Assembly (NCBI RefSeq): GCF_964340395.1
Contig: NC_135560.1
Span: forward strand, 13,685,598-13,749,597
Length of the DNA: 64,000 bases
Direction: 5' to 3'
Source: Glandiceps talaboti
Lineage: Eukaryota > Hemichordata > Enteropneusta > Spengelidae
The position numbers and the translations under genes are program-made. The notes beneath the pieces are model-generated. The model was given only the letters and a program-made list of their open reading frames with translations, did not search any database and was not told the origin of the DNA. This document shows, one piece after another, positions 1 to 13,441 of this stretch (within the stretch, counting starts at the first letter, position 1; each line of letters opens with the position of its first letter).

Positions 1-1075
1 CATCTGTTCACACTAATTACCGTACAGTCGCTCAATGTTAATGCACAACATGAACGATTTGTCGTTTCCCATTATGGCTTACTAGCATATTGTGATTGAC
101 TATTATGATTTGTTGTCTGAGTAGATAAGATCATCCATAATGCTAAGTGGAATTGACGTAAACTTACAGCAATTGCAATGGTGACTCGTGCTCTATCCAT
201 TATAGCTCATTATTTGATCATTATATCATGTACGCCCGAGGGCTAATGTCCAATTACAGAGAGTGGGAAAAGTCAGACCTATCATAATACAGTTTATAGA
301 ATTTCAGGTAGCGTAGATATCAGTCCTTGAAATATTATACAAGTCGACGTTAGTATGAACCTAATATATTTTATAGTAAAGTAATGTTTTGTTGAATCAT
401 CAATATGAATTTGTATAATTGATGATCGTCACTAAGGAAGCATCAACTCTTAAAAGGAACGACTGTTGCAATGATAGAATGAATAACGTTGCTTAAACTT
501 CCTAGTATACAGCAGACCAATTCCTGACCTTCAAACGCACTGACGCTTCATCAAAAATACTCTGAGATGAAGTCAAGTACAGAGCCCCAGCATTGACGTG
601 TTTACATTGTTGCATAAGATACCTGCGGGCATGTCATTTTCAAAGACATGACTAGATAACCAGCTCTATATTTGATGTAACATGCTAAACAATGTAATGG
701 AAATGACAGATGGTAAATTATAGATGAAATGAAGTTGACATATGTGCCTTATCCGGCTGTCTCATCCTGAAGTTTGATATAGATTACGTAGGCGACAAGG
801 AATCATTTACCGCTCAACACAACTCAACTGGATAAATCTCGTCTAATTCTTCAGAATATATCATGTATTAAACTGCTGGCAGCTACCAAAACCTGAATCG
901 TCATTGCCTATATGAAAGCTTGGAATATATGACGTAAGACCTTGATCGCAAATAAAAACCAGATGTAAACTGTATGCTTGGACAACGCTTTTAGATTTTT
1001 ATTCCTACACACATTGTCGGAATGCACATTTTTGACCAATATCTATCATACATGATTTACCCTAATTTGAAATAA
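1..1075. other. Non-coding stretch, nothing recognised
   Basis: AT-rich DNA with no open frame of useful length, no RNA gene and no clear repeat. It ends where the ~150-bp repeat units begin. Confidence 0.6.
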
Positions 1076-1480
1076 TTTTCACTAAACTATATGAAATGTG
1101 AAGCTGTATCATGAAGATAAAAACCTATTTACCGAAAAATCATCAATTATGTAAATTAATCATTATATAATAAGTTATAACACTAATCTTTAAAGGACAA
1201 ATGTTATTCAATATAATTAATGTATGTGCTAAATTATGTGAAAACTGAAGCTTGCATCCTAAAGCCATAGCCTAATTACCAAAAGTTATTAATTACGTTA
1301 AAGAATCATTAAAAGTATAAGCTGCTTTGACAAGTTTCATAGGACACTTGTACTTTGTTATGGTTCATGCACTAGTATGTACTATGATATCTGAAAATCG
1401 AAGTGTGTATTCTTACGATAAAAGGCTAATTACCGAAAATCGTTAATTGTGCAAATGTTCATATAGGGAAGGTAAAAATG
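1076..1480 (+). repeat. Three imperfect ~150-bp units of an interspersed repeat
   Basis: Three diverged units follow one another. Their GAAG landmarks are at about 1100, 1247 and 1400, so the spacing is 147 and 153 bp. Each unit carries a phrase close to CTAATTACCGAAAAT followed by a TTAAT/TAATT-rich stretch. The second also has TTTCATAGGACAC and a TTATGGTTCATGCA-like segment. The same unit is recognisable on the minus strand at 61.93-62.42 kb and in part at 50.2-50.4 kb, so this is a dispersed family and not a local duplication. No protein is encoded. The mobilising mechanism is unknown. Confidence 0.6.
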
Positions 1481-4470
1481 TGTTCAGAGTGGGAAGCAAG
1501 AGTGGTGCACTCAACAAAGGTCCGTAGTGGCATTCCTATGATTATGGCGCAGAACAGACCCTGGGGTCCACAAATAATGTATTGATAGTTGTACCTTCGA
1601 ATGAACACAACATTCATAGGGCAGATTTTGAGACAGGTTTAAATCTGCACTAGCTGTAACTGAGGTGTTATTTTTTATCAGACATTCAAAAACATATTCA
1701 CTGAAACCAATAATTAGACACTGTACATATCAATTAGAGAGGTCTTTGTTATCAATAAGTAGTATACTAAAAAGTTGAAATGTGATTCATTGATGACGCT
1801 GATTTTTGGGTGTGGCCCAAAACTCTATCTTATTGCATATATTGCACCAGACTATACTATGTGTACTGCTACACAAATATGTTATGATTAATTAATTATG
1901 ATTAAGTCATTATATTTAACAAGGCAGTTCCAAAAACATTCCAGTATCAGCTTTAAGATTGGTTTTCTGTTTCACTTCATGATGCATGGGAAACCTTGGT
2001 AAATTAAGGAATGTAATGTATACATTGGGGTTACAGTGAAAGACATCAAATTGTCACTCTAACTTCATACATGTTATATTAAATATAGTGCTTACATATA
2101 AGCTAATTACTACATTCTTTACCGCATATGTAAATATCTAACTGACCACCCGTGCTTTTGTTTATTTAAATGTTTTATCTTTACTTATGCTTGTATTTGA
2201 CAGAAAATAACAATGTGGACTCTGTATAACCTTACCAGCAACACGAATTCACAGTTCTCAAACTGAATCCGACGAAGTATAACGTGACAGGCATGTCTTT
2301 AAAAACATCTTTCGATTGAAGTAAATGAAAACAACTCAGAAAACAAAAACGTAAAAAGGAACTACCCACGTGACACTTATGTGAGAGTTCAAGACTGTAA
2401 ATTGTGCATAGTTAACGGCTGGATTGGTTCTAATTATTCAACGAATTTTACAGTGGTATGCGGATATTATTATTAATCCGTAAAAATGGAGTGTCGTGTA
2501 TCTCAACAGGTTATGAAGATGGATTTGAAATGTCAAACTGTAACATACATCGTTAATATTTGCGCAGGCATATAGTTGTAGACTTTGCTAGGTGGGTGGA
2601 TGAGCAAGGGTATATTTCATAATCAAACAGATTACATATATACATGTCTGATATGCATATATAATAAACATCCTAGCGTGATGGATAAACGTTTTGTGTT
2701 ACTGCTGTGCGTTTAAAAATTATGATATGTGTCATCTAAATCCATATTCCTGCTGCTATTTGTCAATATAAATGGTATGCTCGTTACACTCAACCTGTCA
2801 GAAAGTGAAGTAATGGTATTGACGTCTATCAGACACACAGACTTCGTCGTTATTGTCCACTGATAAAATACTAAGTGATAACACCATTTGTCAGAGCCCA
2901 CTTATAATTCAGTTCTGGTTGCAGCGCAGACGAGCTAACGACTGTAGTGACTGTTATCGCATTCTGAGGAGAGACTTCCCGAGATGAAAATGTACACTTA
3001 AATGATATGATAGGTGTGGTAGATGTGCTAATTCGTGTGTGATGCCTTGTTGAGACCGGTACAATATTATGTTATCAGTATTACATTTGACGATTTCTTT
3101 CAAACACATTTGAACTATCAATGACGCAATAACGTCTATAAATCATAGCTACGTTATGATTAAATTATTTGTGACTGACATGGGTACAATGTCATCGTTT
3201 TTCATTCAGTGACAGTGGATAATAAACGAGGTTAACCACCAAGTGCTTAATGTAATTAGAATACTTTGTATTTCTTTAAAACTGAATGTCATGCGCACTA
3301 CAGGCACATATGTGTTGAATTACAGAAGAATATGAAAAGCTATATATCAAACACTGTCAAGTTCATCAGAAAATGGAAGTCAGTTATGTATAGCCGTATT
3401 GAATACATGCTTTTAGATGTCAACATTTAGGCTGGTACAATTCACTTAATAGTTGTACAAGAACTGAAAATGTGTGTATAGTGTACATACGATGAAACAT
3501 GTATCACGTTGCCTTTGGAGCAGTCGTTCTTTATTATGTTGAACAGCAGGGAAACCAAAACAAAGAGCAGTTATTTGCTATAAAACAGTCGGAGAGGACC
3601 GATGTTTATCTTTGCATTCAACTGCATATTGCAAAAACTCCACCAGATGGTATGTGTATTCGGGGTTTAAAATGACTAATAATTAGACCACTAATTCAAT
3701 TTGAGAACAATATTTGTGAGTTATATTAAAATCCGTACAGGTTTAAATGGTTTTAAAACTACTCCATGTGACGACGTATATTCTCTTGTATAAATTTCAA
3801 GTGCAACTAAATGAATAAAGATGGTATAATATTTGTAACTGAATGTAAAATTACCGAAAAATGGAATCAGACATTCAGATGTTTAACCTGAGCACGCCGC
3901 TCCGGTATAAATCATACATTACATCGACATTTCAAATTCACAAAGGCTATCAGTGTTTCCATGGTAATCTTGATCATTGTGTGCATCGCCAGAGGTTGCA
4001 AGAGAAGGAACGGTAAAGAGGCATTGTAAAAATTGCAAACGCTAATGGAGGCAGAAAATGAGAATCGGTTGTGGCTGAAGTACATCAAGCTTGACATGGG
4101 TCGAACCTCAACGTCTCAGAGCAATTACATTTTACAACGATTTATATCTAGTGATTTCGAAGATTTGTGGACATAAAAATTATTGCCAGCTGCTTAATTA
4201 AAATGGTTTACTTACCCGCCAAAAATATAGCAACATGCAGCAGTCGACAAGCTGGACTCTTGCGTGTCATTATATGCGACCTCTACGTTTGCTATTGTTG
4301 CATTACCACATATTTAGTGCATTATATTGGTGGAAAGATGAGAATGAAGCGGATACAAGGATTTTCGCTGTACAAATAGACTATTTTAAAATGCTAAAAT
4401 ACTAAACAGGTTTAAAGTATCCGTCTCTAATTTAGATATGGTAAAGGTCACATCTAAAACGCCACAAGCT
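1481..4470. other. Non-coding stretch, nothing recognised
   Basis: Mostly unique AT-rich sequence. Open frames are short (about 60 codons), lack recognisable motifs and look like chance. No RNA gene or clear repeat was seen. Confidence 0.55.
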
Positions 4471-4473
4471 GCT

Positions 4474-4487
4474 GTTACCATGGTAAC
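4474..4487. promoter_or_regulatory. RFX-type X-box palindrome
   Basis: The 14-mer GTTACCATGGTAAC sits inside a perfect 20-bp palindrome (4471-4490). It matches the full-site X-box bound by RFX winged-helix factors (GTNRCC, short spacer, RGYAAC), which in animals drive ciliary genes. The motif match is direct. Whether it is bound or regulates a gene is inference, since no neighbouring gene was found. Confidence 0.5.
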
Positions 4488-4490
4488 AGC

Positions 4491-7400
4491 CTGTCAAAAC
4501 CAGCTATCACTTTAACGGAACATAAAGCTGCATTCATTTTCCCACTTCGTTTTCATTTTGGGAATATATATCATTCGAAGGAAACTATAAATTTTACATA
4601 TAGACAATTTTTTCTAATTTGAATTTTTCTTTTTTCCAAAGGTCAGATATAGTCTTCGTTAACTTGGTATCAATGATTTATGAAGGAGGCTAACGAATAT
4701 TAATTTTCATTTGTTGTTTAATTCCGGTGGAAATATTGTGCTCGCTGAATTGCTAGACGTCTGTATTGACTAATGTAATAGTACTCTAAAATTCCAAAGT
4801 AGAGCGAGAGGGTTTAAAGACCCTTGAAAGATAATTTTTATGAAAAGCTATATTAAATTTATACTTTGTCTATAACTCAATATTTTTTACCCATCTTGTT
4901 GCTCTCTGTTTTAGCTTTAAAATGGGCGCGATTAGTTTCAAATTTAAGCAATATAAACATATAGAATGGTCCGGTTGCAGAATACCAAATTTGATACAAA
5001 AACTATTTTGTTTTCAACTTCATATTATAACATACATACACTTATCAATGCTCATCTTTGGTTGACTGTCTTCTCAACTCTACTCAGTGTACAGGGGAGT
5101 AAACCTGTGACCTTTATCGTATTAGAAGGCACGCATGGGTGAATAAATGTCTCTGTTGACTTAAAACACAAAGATAAAGGCAGTCATAATTTGTACTTCT
5201 AACTTGACGTATAATCATAGCTATATAAAAGACGTGTATTCTGTTCAACGGAAAGAAATGAGCGCACGAGGAAAAATGGTTATGTTATTTACTGATCCTT
5301 TGTTGGGATAGTATCCTGATAATAAGGTACAAATGCTTTTAGCTTACTTATGGAATTACGTGACGAGTTAAGACCAAATTCGATTAACTTCCTCATGCAA
5401 CCAGACTTCTAATATGTATTTGTAAAGTGATGAAAATGTATATTTACATTGGCAGGTATGCAGACATGAAAATAATATTACTAAGGTAAGCGTATATACG
5501 GCATAGTTGCCAGGACTTTGAGATGATGATTTGTTGGTATTTCTATTTGAAGTGTACCCTGCCAGTACCCAGGATTGTTGTTTGCTGTTATGAAATGCGT
5601 ACACTTCTTCCATCTGAATTCTGCTTTACCAAGCATCTATATCTAACTTAGTGTAGAATTATCTTACAGTAACGTTAAAGTATAAATGGACAATTGCCCC
5701 TTTTTATGTGTTTTATTAAAAGGGTTACATGAATGTTCTCCCTGATGTAAAATTGCAGTATCCTTTACTTTAAATCAGGACACTTACTAAAATAAAACAA
5801 ATACATCAAACTCTTTTAATTTGTCGTAAGTCTTATTTTCAAACTTTTTAAAATAGGAGTTATGTTCTGAATTATGCAAATGATTCAGGGATCCTTCTGT
5901 AATTTCAGGGGGTGGGGGAAATCAAGTCCAGGCTAGTGCATGAAATATGATCCTCCCACGATTATGTTTTCTAAATACTGAGCGCCCTCAATTTCCTTGC
6001 TCTTCCCTCAGTGTTTCAATATTTCAAAATACATGGTTAAAATAATGCCAGACAAAAAAGGGGACACGTCAATAGTAACGACTCTAACCCACTGCTGCCA
6101 CCACATAACTTTTATTCTAAAGGCATTCATTTGGCTGCTTCCTACTGCCACCACAATCAATTGGTATGAAGGTACTGCAACATTAATTAATTTCTGTGTT
6201 TGCGCCTAATTTGCAGACCTGAACGCCAGGGCTCCAAGAGACATTGTCTGGACCTAAGCTGCTACACTACATTTCCCCATTATCCTACCATACTGTTACC
6301 CTTTCATTAAAGCACATCTCCTCACCAATTTCGCCTCAGAAAAAATAACAGACCTTTTCTCAAAATGAGTTCTATTAATTAAAATCAATAGAACTGACTC
6401 GGAGACATACAATAACTATCACTTTCTTGAGACCCACACCTCTAGTCACACCACAACTTACAATTGATTCACTGCATGGTTGTCCGCGGTGATTTGACTG
6501 ATACGGTCTGATATTGTGGTATAATGGTGGCAGTGGTGGGATGCCAATATCACAAAATAATGCAAAATTAGATCATGTAATGACTCAAGGTAAAATGCGA
6601 CACCCCTCCCCCCATCTCCAGTTTCTAAAATGTAAACCCTAGAACCCATTTGTAAAATATCACCCCTCCCTATTCCCCCCCCCCCCAGCCCTCCTCCACC
6701 TGTAATTACTGAAGTTTCTCTAATGTAAAAGCCTGTCTATTTCTAGAGTATAAGTTATTCATCTTAGTATATTCCACGTGCTGATTATTTGTACTAGGAC
6801 AATAACTTAGATGACTTTGTTGTTACTTAAGTCATTTGAGTCTTATTGACACGTAAGTGACATTTCATTATTTTCTCCAGGTTATTAAATAAAACACAGT
6901 ACTGTTCTCAGTCAACCATCTAATTTATTCATCTGTCATTAACTCATTAAACATACACTAATACGTACACTAAATAAATCAAGCATTAAATTGGGTATTT
7001 TATTTGTTTGCTGAGTTTAAAGTCAGACCTTTGAAAGTGCTTTTACATTACGCTGTTCACACCACATTCGTAGTGTGAGATTTGATGTTACAGACCTGGG
7101 ATTTAAATTGAAAGGCCGCTATGTTTACTGACCAACTAAACATTCAAATGGCGCTGTCTACTTCAATATAGATGGAGAAAAAAATGGGTTAGAATATCAA
7201 TCTGTATGAGATAGCATCATTTGAATACTATTCACAATACTATTAAGTATGTTATATAAATAGGGAAATACAATTACTTGCAAAGTTATTCCCTTTCAGT
7301 GTTCCATTTTACATGCATCAAACCATCAATTATGTATGAGGTAATTCGAGTCAAATGTCACCCAATCTCGTACGATATAAAAATGAAAGACACAGGAATT

Positions 7401-9340
7401 GAATAGGTGCATTTCTACAAAATATAACCATATTTTCTGAATGTAATTTTCTCAATTTTATATCCCCACTATACAATTGTGTGTTTGTATTTACTTATAT
7501 GTTAAAATTCAGTAATTACTATTCATAATTGGGATGGCAGAAAGTTGAGATGAATAAACGAACGTTTTAGAACAGCAGATACGAATCAATGGAGCTACCA
7601 TAATTTTCTGTTCACTGCTCATATTTCATTCACATAAAAAATAATGATATTTAAGTACCATATCAATTCAAGAATGAAATAAAACGGGAATTTCAATAAC
7701 AATAATGGCTTCAATTACAGTGTGATGTGAATTATTAACCATACGACACTTTTCACAAATCATACCAGTTACAACCTGGTGAATGTCCAACGTACTTAAA
7801 TGCACAAAATCATTGTTTTGTGTGAATACATTAAAATAATACGTTTGCGCACTTTTACCAAGTCACATAAATATCAAGGTTGAAATAGCAGCTTCGAGCA
7901 CCTACCTCCGACAATGATGGTTTGATGTTACTTTATTGAATTGCGTTCAAAATGTCAGAATATATCAGCAGCCGGCCAATGATTAAAAATTATATAGTCG
8001 TACAATTTTGCAATCTTGATGACTCGCCAGTCGGCAACAAAGATCGTGCCTGGAAAATTGCAGACGACTTCTTTAATTAAGACGTGTTTTGTGATTGGTG
8101 GATATCATTCAGGGATTAGTTTTGGCGTACCGAGGAAGCCGGAAATAACGTTGGCTATTCTGTTTACTGTTGGTACTGCACAGATTGCTGACTCTCTCAG
8201 TGAACTCTTGGAAAAGATATTCATTTGACCTTAGTATATCATATATTTATTGTAAAATATATTCTTAATTTATCAGTAGCGGCAATTATGTTATATTGTG
8301 TATTGTAGATGTTAATGAAGGTGTGGACACCCACATTGCCTATCTATGCAGGTGTCTTGATTGATTACAGTAATTTGTGGATGTTAAACAAGTTATTATA
8401 ACGCCATCATTAGTCATGGTTACCTCAAACTGGACATGTCATTTTCTTACGGTACATGTATGATGTAGACCCCATACGAATGCACTTGACACTTGTCATG
8501 TATCATAATTTGTGTTGTGAAAGATCCAACGTATTGATTCTTAATGTCAGGAACATCACACTTTTATTACTGAATAGAACGCTTCATAATGATGATCATA
8601 GACCATCATTGATAATGTACATTCCCATACAAGTATATATAATATATCACCACATTATTATCAAAGGAAGACAAATTCGACCCACTCATTTAAAATCATG
8701 AATTGTGACTGTCATATCTTATAATTAGAATTAATCACACTTTCTAGACACAGACCCACGTCAAAATATAAAGGACAGATACACAGAAATGTTTTTGGCA
8801 CAACAAAAATAAACAGAAGAGGGATATCATCTTTCAAATGTTTCCAATAATGGTAAAATTCCACTGCAAATTCAAAAGTTAATGAAGATACGTGAATGTA
8901 CACATGAAAATCAATACGCACCCTAGAAATTGTGATGGAAATACAATATACAGCAAACAGGTTTGATCTGTAAATGAGGGGGAAAGTATACACACGACAA
9001 AGTGCTTTCATGAACAAACGTCGTTCAAACAATATATAAATACACTCATGATTTGAAAGGAAACAATGGCCTTCCAGATCGTAAGCATAACATTATTATT
9101 GAAGATGGACAAGAACGACAGACAAAAATTTCAACGGCTAAGTGATTACTTGCCTCTCTCTCTCTGTGTTTAGATGCGAGCTGTTGGAAAATTGATTATA
9201 AATCGTTGAGTGACTCTCATTAGACATACTTCACTAGAGTTTACCAGTAAATGTGCTTCAATATTACATTTGATCTACAGTTTGACAGCAGCACTAAGTT
9301 GAACTTAAGGTGGTTATACTATACTTCTTCTCTCAGCCTG
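4491..9340. other. Non-coding stretch with a C-rich patch
   Basis: No convincing gene. A pyrimidine-rich patch at about 6595-6715 contains a run of 12 C (6675-6686). Open frames here (up to about 106 codons, for example 8712-9032 on the minus strand) have no recognisable domain and have AT-driven composition, so they are not called as genes. Confidence 0.55.
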
Positions 9341-9345
9341 TCTGC

Positions 9346-9571
9346 TATGTGTATGTATGTATGTATGTGTGTATGTATGTATGTATGTATGTATATATGT
9401 GTGTATGTGTGTATGTATGTATGTATGTATGTATGTATGTATGTATGTATGTATGTATGTATGTATGTGTATATGTGTGTATGTATGTATGTATGTATGT
9501 ATGTATGTATGTATGTATGTATGTATGTATGTATGTATGTATGTATGTCTATGGACCTACCAACCAACCCA

Positions 9572-9606
<35 letters not shown>
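9346..9606. repeat. (GTAT)n then (GTCT)n microsatellite
   Basis: A long GTAT tetranucleotide array with occasional GTGT interruptions (9346-9549) is followed, after a short CCAACCAACC spacer, by GTCT units (9572-9606). Open frames across it (Met-Tyr-Val-Cys repeats) are low-complexity artefacts. Confidence 0.95.
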
Positions 9607-9608
<2 letters not shown>

Positions 9609-9729
9609 GTCTGTTGTCTGTCCATCTAACTAACTGTGTGGTCATTAATATCATGCTCGCTTATTATATCACTGGAATTGTAATATTTGTAACATAAATT
9701 GATTTAGGAATCATAATATTATATAGTTA

Positions 9730-9791
9730 AGCAATAAACCATCCTGGTCAAAACCAATGGGTATACCATCCCCAGGGGGTCGTTTATTGCT
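9730..9791. repeat. Short inverted-repeat hairpin
   Basis: AGCAATAAAC (9730-9739) is mirrored by GTTTATTGCT (9782-9791) around a 42-base loop. The loop can itself fold through CATCC/CCAGGGGG-type complementarity. It could be the remnant of a foldback element or a structured site. Function unknown. Confidence 0.45.
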
Positions 9792-10638
9792 ATTATATTA
9801 TACCAGTATATTGAAATTTCCACCGAAACTTTAACAAACTCAGCAAAACAAACTGTGCGTTGGAATCGAAATGAAGTGCAGGTATAGATCAGCCCCAGAA
9901 CCTGAATATCTGCTGAATTACAATTGTGATTCCTTCCATTACGGGGACGATCTCACGATGTGATGGCAATGACAAGTTCTCTAAATTTATGTTTAAATGA
10001 TGAATAGTTTAATAGTGTGCAGCGTATACATGCAGTTTGGCTTAGTTTTTACAGTGGCAAGTTTATTTATGAATGGTTAAATTCACATTTACGCACCATA
10101 ATGTGCCTCAATGTGTCTGCATGTTACAATATATGGGCCAAGAACGACGCTGTCGGCTTATGCTGATACGGCAACCATGATGGATGCAGAGGACAACGAT
10201 TAAAAAAATGAGTATACTATTCTCATTCACGGCCGTTTAGATTCGTACTAACTGTGCATTATTACTAGTTAGACATATTAGTTGTCTAGCCAAATCGGCT
10301 CTCTCGATTTGTACCATCAATATATGGTATACTATAACAACTAATAATTAACAGTGCTTCTATCAATATACAATTTATTGTATGAAATAGTTCATGTTGT
10401 AAAATCTTTGCAATTACTTACTTGAACTGAGTAACAGGACCTAATGCATGTTAATCAAAGTAAATGCTAGAAATGGAATTATAATGTCATCGCATCACTA
10501 CTTGCAAACATGAGTTTGACTATCCAATTTCTACCAAATGAAATTAGCCGCGATGTACAATATCGCTATATTAAGTCAAAAACTAAATATATATTGAAAC
10601 GGCAGGATGTTTCGTAATAGAAAGCAAGTAGGCCATTA
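9792..10638. other. Non-coding stretch, nothing recognised
   Basis: AT-rich unique sequence without open frames or repeats that I can support. Confidence 0.55.
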
Positions 10639-10644
10639 TCATAC

Positions 10645-10838
10645 CTCTGCAATTATCTGCTGGTCATATCGTAATAATATCACGTACTTATCAAAGCTGT
10701 CAAATTTTGTCCAATTAGCCTTACTATAGAAGGACATAACATAACCCATGCCGAACTCTAAGAAGGAAAATTCATTCGTCAAAAAAACATTCGTCAATGT
10801 GTCGTGTGTAAATCCACTTGGAGAGAAAGCTGTATACT
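10645..10838 (-). CDS. Possible protein-coding exon, unknown protein
   Basis: On the minus strand an open frame of about 65 codons ends at CAGAG followed by GTATGA, which fits a good 5' splice donor (exon end 10645, GT at 10644-10643). The 5' limit is uncertain; an acceptor after a pyrimidine-containing stretch at about 10839 is possible. The peptide has balanced, protein-like composition with aromatic clusters such as FSFLEFGMGYVMSFYS and WTKFDSFDKY, an N-glycosylation-like NWT, and ends near RYDQQIIAE. I do not recognise the family. A chance frame in AT-rich DNA remains quite possible. No adjoining exon was identified. Confidence 0.28.
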
Positions 10839-12675
10839 CTTTATTAGAAAAGGACATTTAGGTTCTTAATGTCATATTGTATTCCGCGACATGCAACGGA
10901 AATGCGAGCTCGGGGAATGTTAGAGTGATATATGTATATGCTTGGCTGACACTGTGGTTATCAATACTATGATTTAGAAAGTGGTTGTCGGGTTTTATTG
11001 TCATTTTGGCTTTTGTTTCGATATCTTAGAAATATTTTGAACATTTGACAGAGATGAATATTTGATAAAGATGAACACTGAATTTAAATGTCTAAACGTA
11101 GCAAGGTTTTCAGACAGACATATTAAACGCTCAAGCCAGGTCATTAGGTATACTTTGCTGGCGACATCTGTCTATTTCAAATCAGTCATCACAAAGAAAT
11201 CAATGGCGAATACCCCTGGCTAATGTAGAAGACGAAAAGTGAATTAAGAAAACAATTGCCTTTGGAATATTTAAAAATAACAACCAACGTTGATGTACTC
11301 CCCTTAAACATTGTTCATGTTGGACTTTTCCCATTCGAAGAGCTCGGGAGATCGAATTCCATTTCATGGAACGACGTATGATTGTCAGAAACGTTAGCGG
11401 CCCCTTAGGGTGAACAAGATAAATTTGAAATGCTTGCGTCACGGAATAAGAGAGCCAAAAACAAGTGGCAGTATGTACCGTCAGTATATGGCATTATAAC
11501 TAGAGATCCAAGTCTTAACAAGACATATTCAAGCCTTGCAGTGATGGCATTATACGGTTCAGATACGCTGTGAGTTTAATGATCGACTACGGAGCGTTTG
11601 TCTCACTTGCTGCAGGGTTTGTGACAATCGATTAACGAAAACAAACTAGTGCCCCGCTCAGAATATAGGGATACATCATGGCAAATTAAGTAACAAAGAC
11701 AGTCTTGTGTGTATGTGACAGGGTAATTGAAATCGTTTCAATTTGAAAAATACCTCTGTACTTTCCTCCGAACAGGATATAATTAAAAAAAAATTGGTTA
11801 TACATGTTTTCCAACAATATATGTACATGTAAATGTCTATCAGTATGCTACTATTGTTCGGTCATCAGACATCTCAAAGTTAAATCCTTCGCTTTCAAAT
11901 ACTTACAGCCTCGGGGTTAGTTTATTAATGGAGCGAATACATGCAAAGTAAACAATGAGTACACCGTTTATTGATACATCGAATATTTTCTGAATCCCGA
12001 ACGATACTAATGTAATAGGGAATGCTGTATGGTGTAGCTGAAGTAACGCATGTGGATTAACAAGTGATGAACACTTTGAAATTTCTTATGGAAAAGGTGG
12101 TAAAACAGGTTACCTATATACACATTTATTCATTAGTAAAAAGTGCTCGTGCAAAGCCTTCATTTGGGGTTAGCTGGTCTCCCTTTGAGAACAAACCATT
12201 ACGTTCTCAGAGGGAAGCTTTATTGGCTGCTGTTGCAATGGCTCTTGATCACCTCATTCAGTTTTATGATCAATGAATACTCTGTCGCATGCATGATCTT
12301 ACAGCGTCAGTCAATACATCGGTAGGGTTTTACAGATGCAAGACGTGATTGTCGATTTGAAAAAAAATAATGAAAGCGGTACAACTTTGATTACATGACT
12401 ATTCGATTACATAATCAACTCCTATAACAGTAGATTGGTTCTGAATAGAATCATTGCATAGATGACATAACCTTTTTGTACGATTGTGTCATCCAATTAA
12501 TGTGAAGACTATAATTATGAGAACATGTTGTATGTAATAAAAATGTTGTAATCCTTAGTAAAGGTCACATTATAACATTACACACATTTACAACCTACAA
12601 TTACATGAACGTGATTAGTATTCTACATAATTAATGTTCAATGCCTTACTCTTCTCTGAATGAATACTCTCGGTA

Positions 12676-12700
12676 CAGCAGCAGCAGCAGCAACAACAAC
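12676..12700. repeat. (CAG)5(CAA)3 triplet repeat
   Basis: Perfect CAG triplets pass into CAA triplets. All would encode Gln in one frame, but that frame is not part of a supported gene. Confidence 0.9.
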
Positions 12701-13406
12701 ATGTGAATATCTATCAACCCGTAACATCTTTAACGGGACATTTGTACATCGTTAAACCCTATTTATTTAACATACACATACAGCAAGAAAAATTCAATCT
12801 AACAACTAGTCAAAACTACTAATACAAAACCACGCATACTATCAAATGTTACCGGATTTGGCTACGATTCTAAATCTGAAAACGACTTTGTCAGACCCCA
12901 TAATTCTTTATCTTTTCATGTTTCATAAAATCATGGGGTATCTTTGCTCATTTTGAGTAAATAACCCGAATTCATTTGTTTACATTCAAGGTGATACCGT
13001 ATCCCGTTTCACGTTATCAGACACACTATCATTACTCGAACTCAGCGGACATTATTTTTGTGTACATTTCAATAAACACAATGAATCTCCATCTACTGTA
13101 GAAGGAAATGGGCATCACAGGCTGTCTTGATGTAAGGTCAAAAGTGATGTCGGTACTTTGACATGTAATAAAATAGAAAGTGCATAAAGTTCTCATTACT
13201 TTAATAATCCACAAAAAACACTTTGTAACTATCACCACATCATCGAACGAACAATTAAAATATATCCAAACCAAGTTATGGAAGATAAGTAAATAGCGTC
13301 GCTATTTATGAAATGAAATTAAATGAGATGAACATTGTCTTCTAATTCTAGGGGTAATGAATTCCAAAAATCAGCTTGCGTGATTACCAACAGACCCATT
13401 CCAAAC

Positions 13407-13410
13407 TACA

Positions 13411-13441
<31 letters not shown>
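13407..13441. repeat. (CATA)n microsatellite
   Basis: About eight tandem CATA units, uninterrupted. Confidence 0.95.

Noticed and set aside
8712-9032. 106-codon minus-strand frame
   Set aside because: Hydrophobic, Phe/Tyr/Ile-rich as expected from AT-rich sequence; no recognisable family.
9251-9697. Overlapping open frames rich in Met-Tyr-Val-Cys and His-Thr-Tyr-Ile
   Set aside because: They are translations of the GTAT/GTCT microsatellite; a 4-bp unit without stops is open in several frames.
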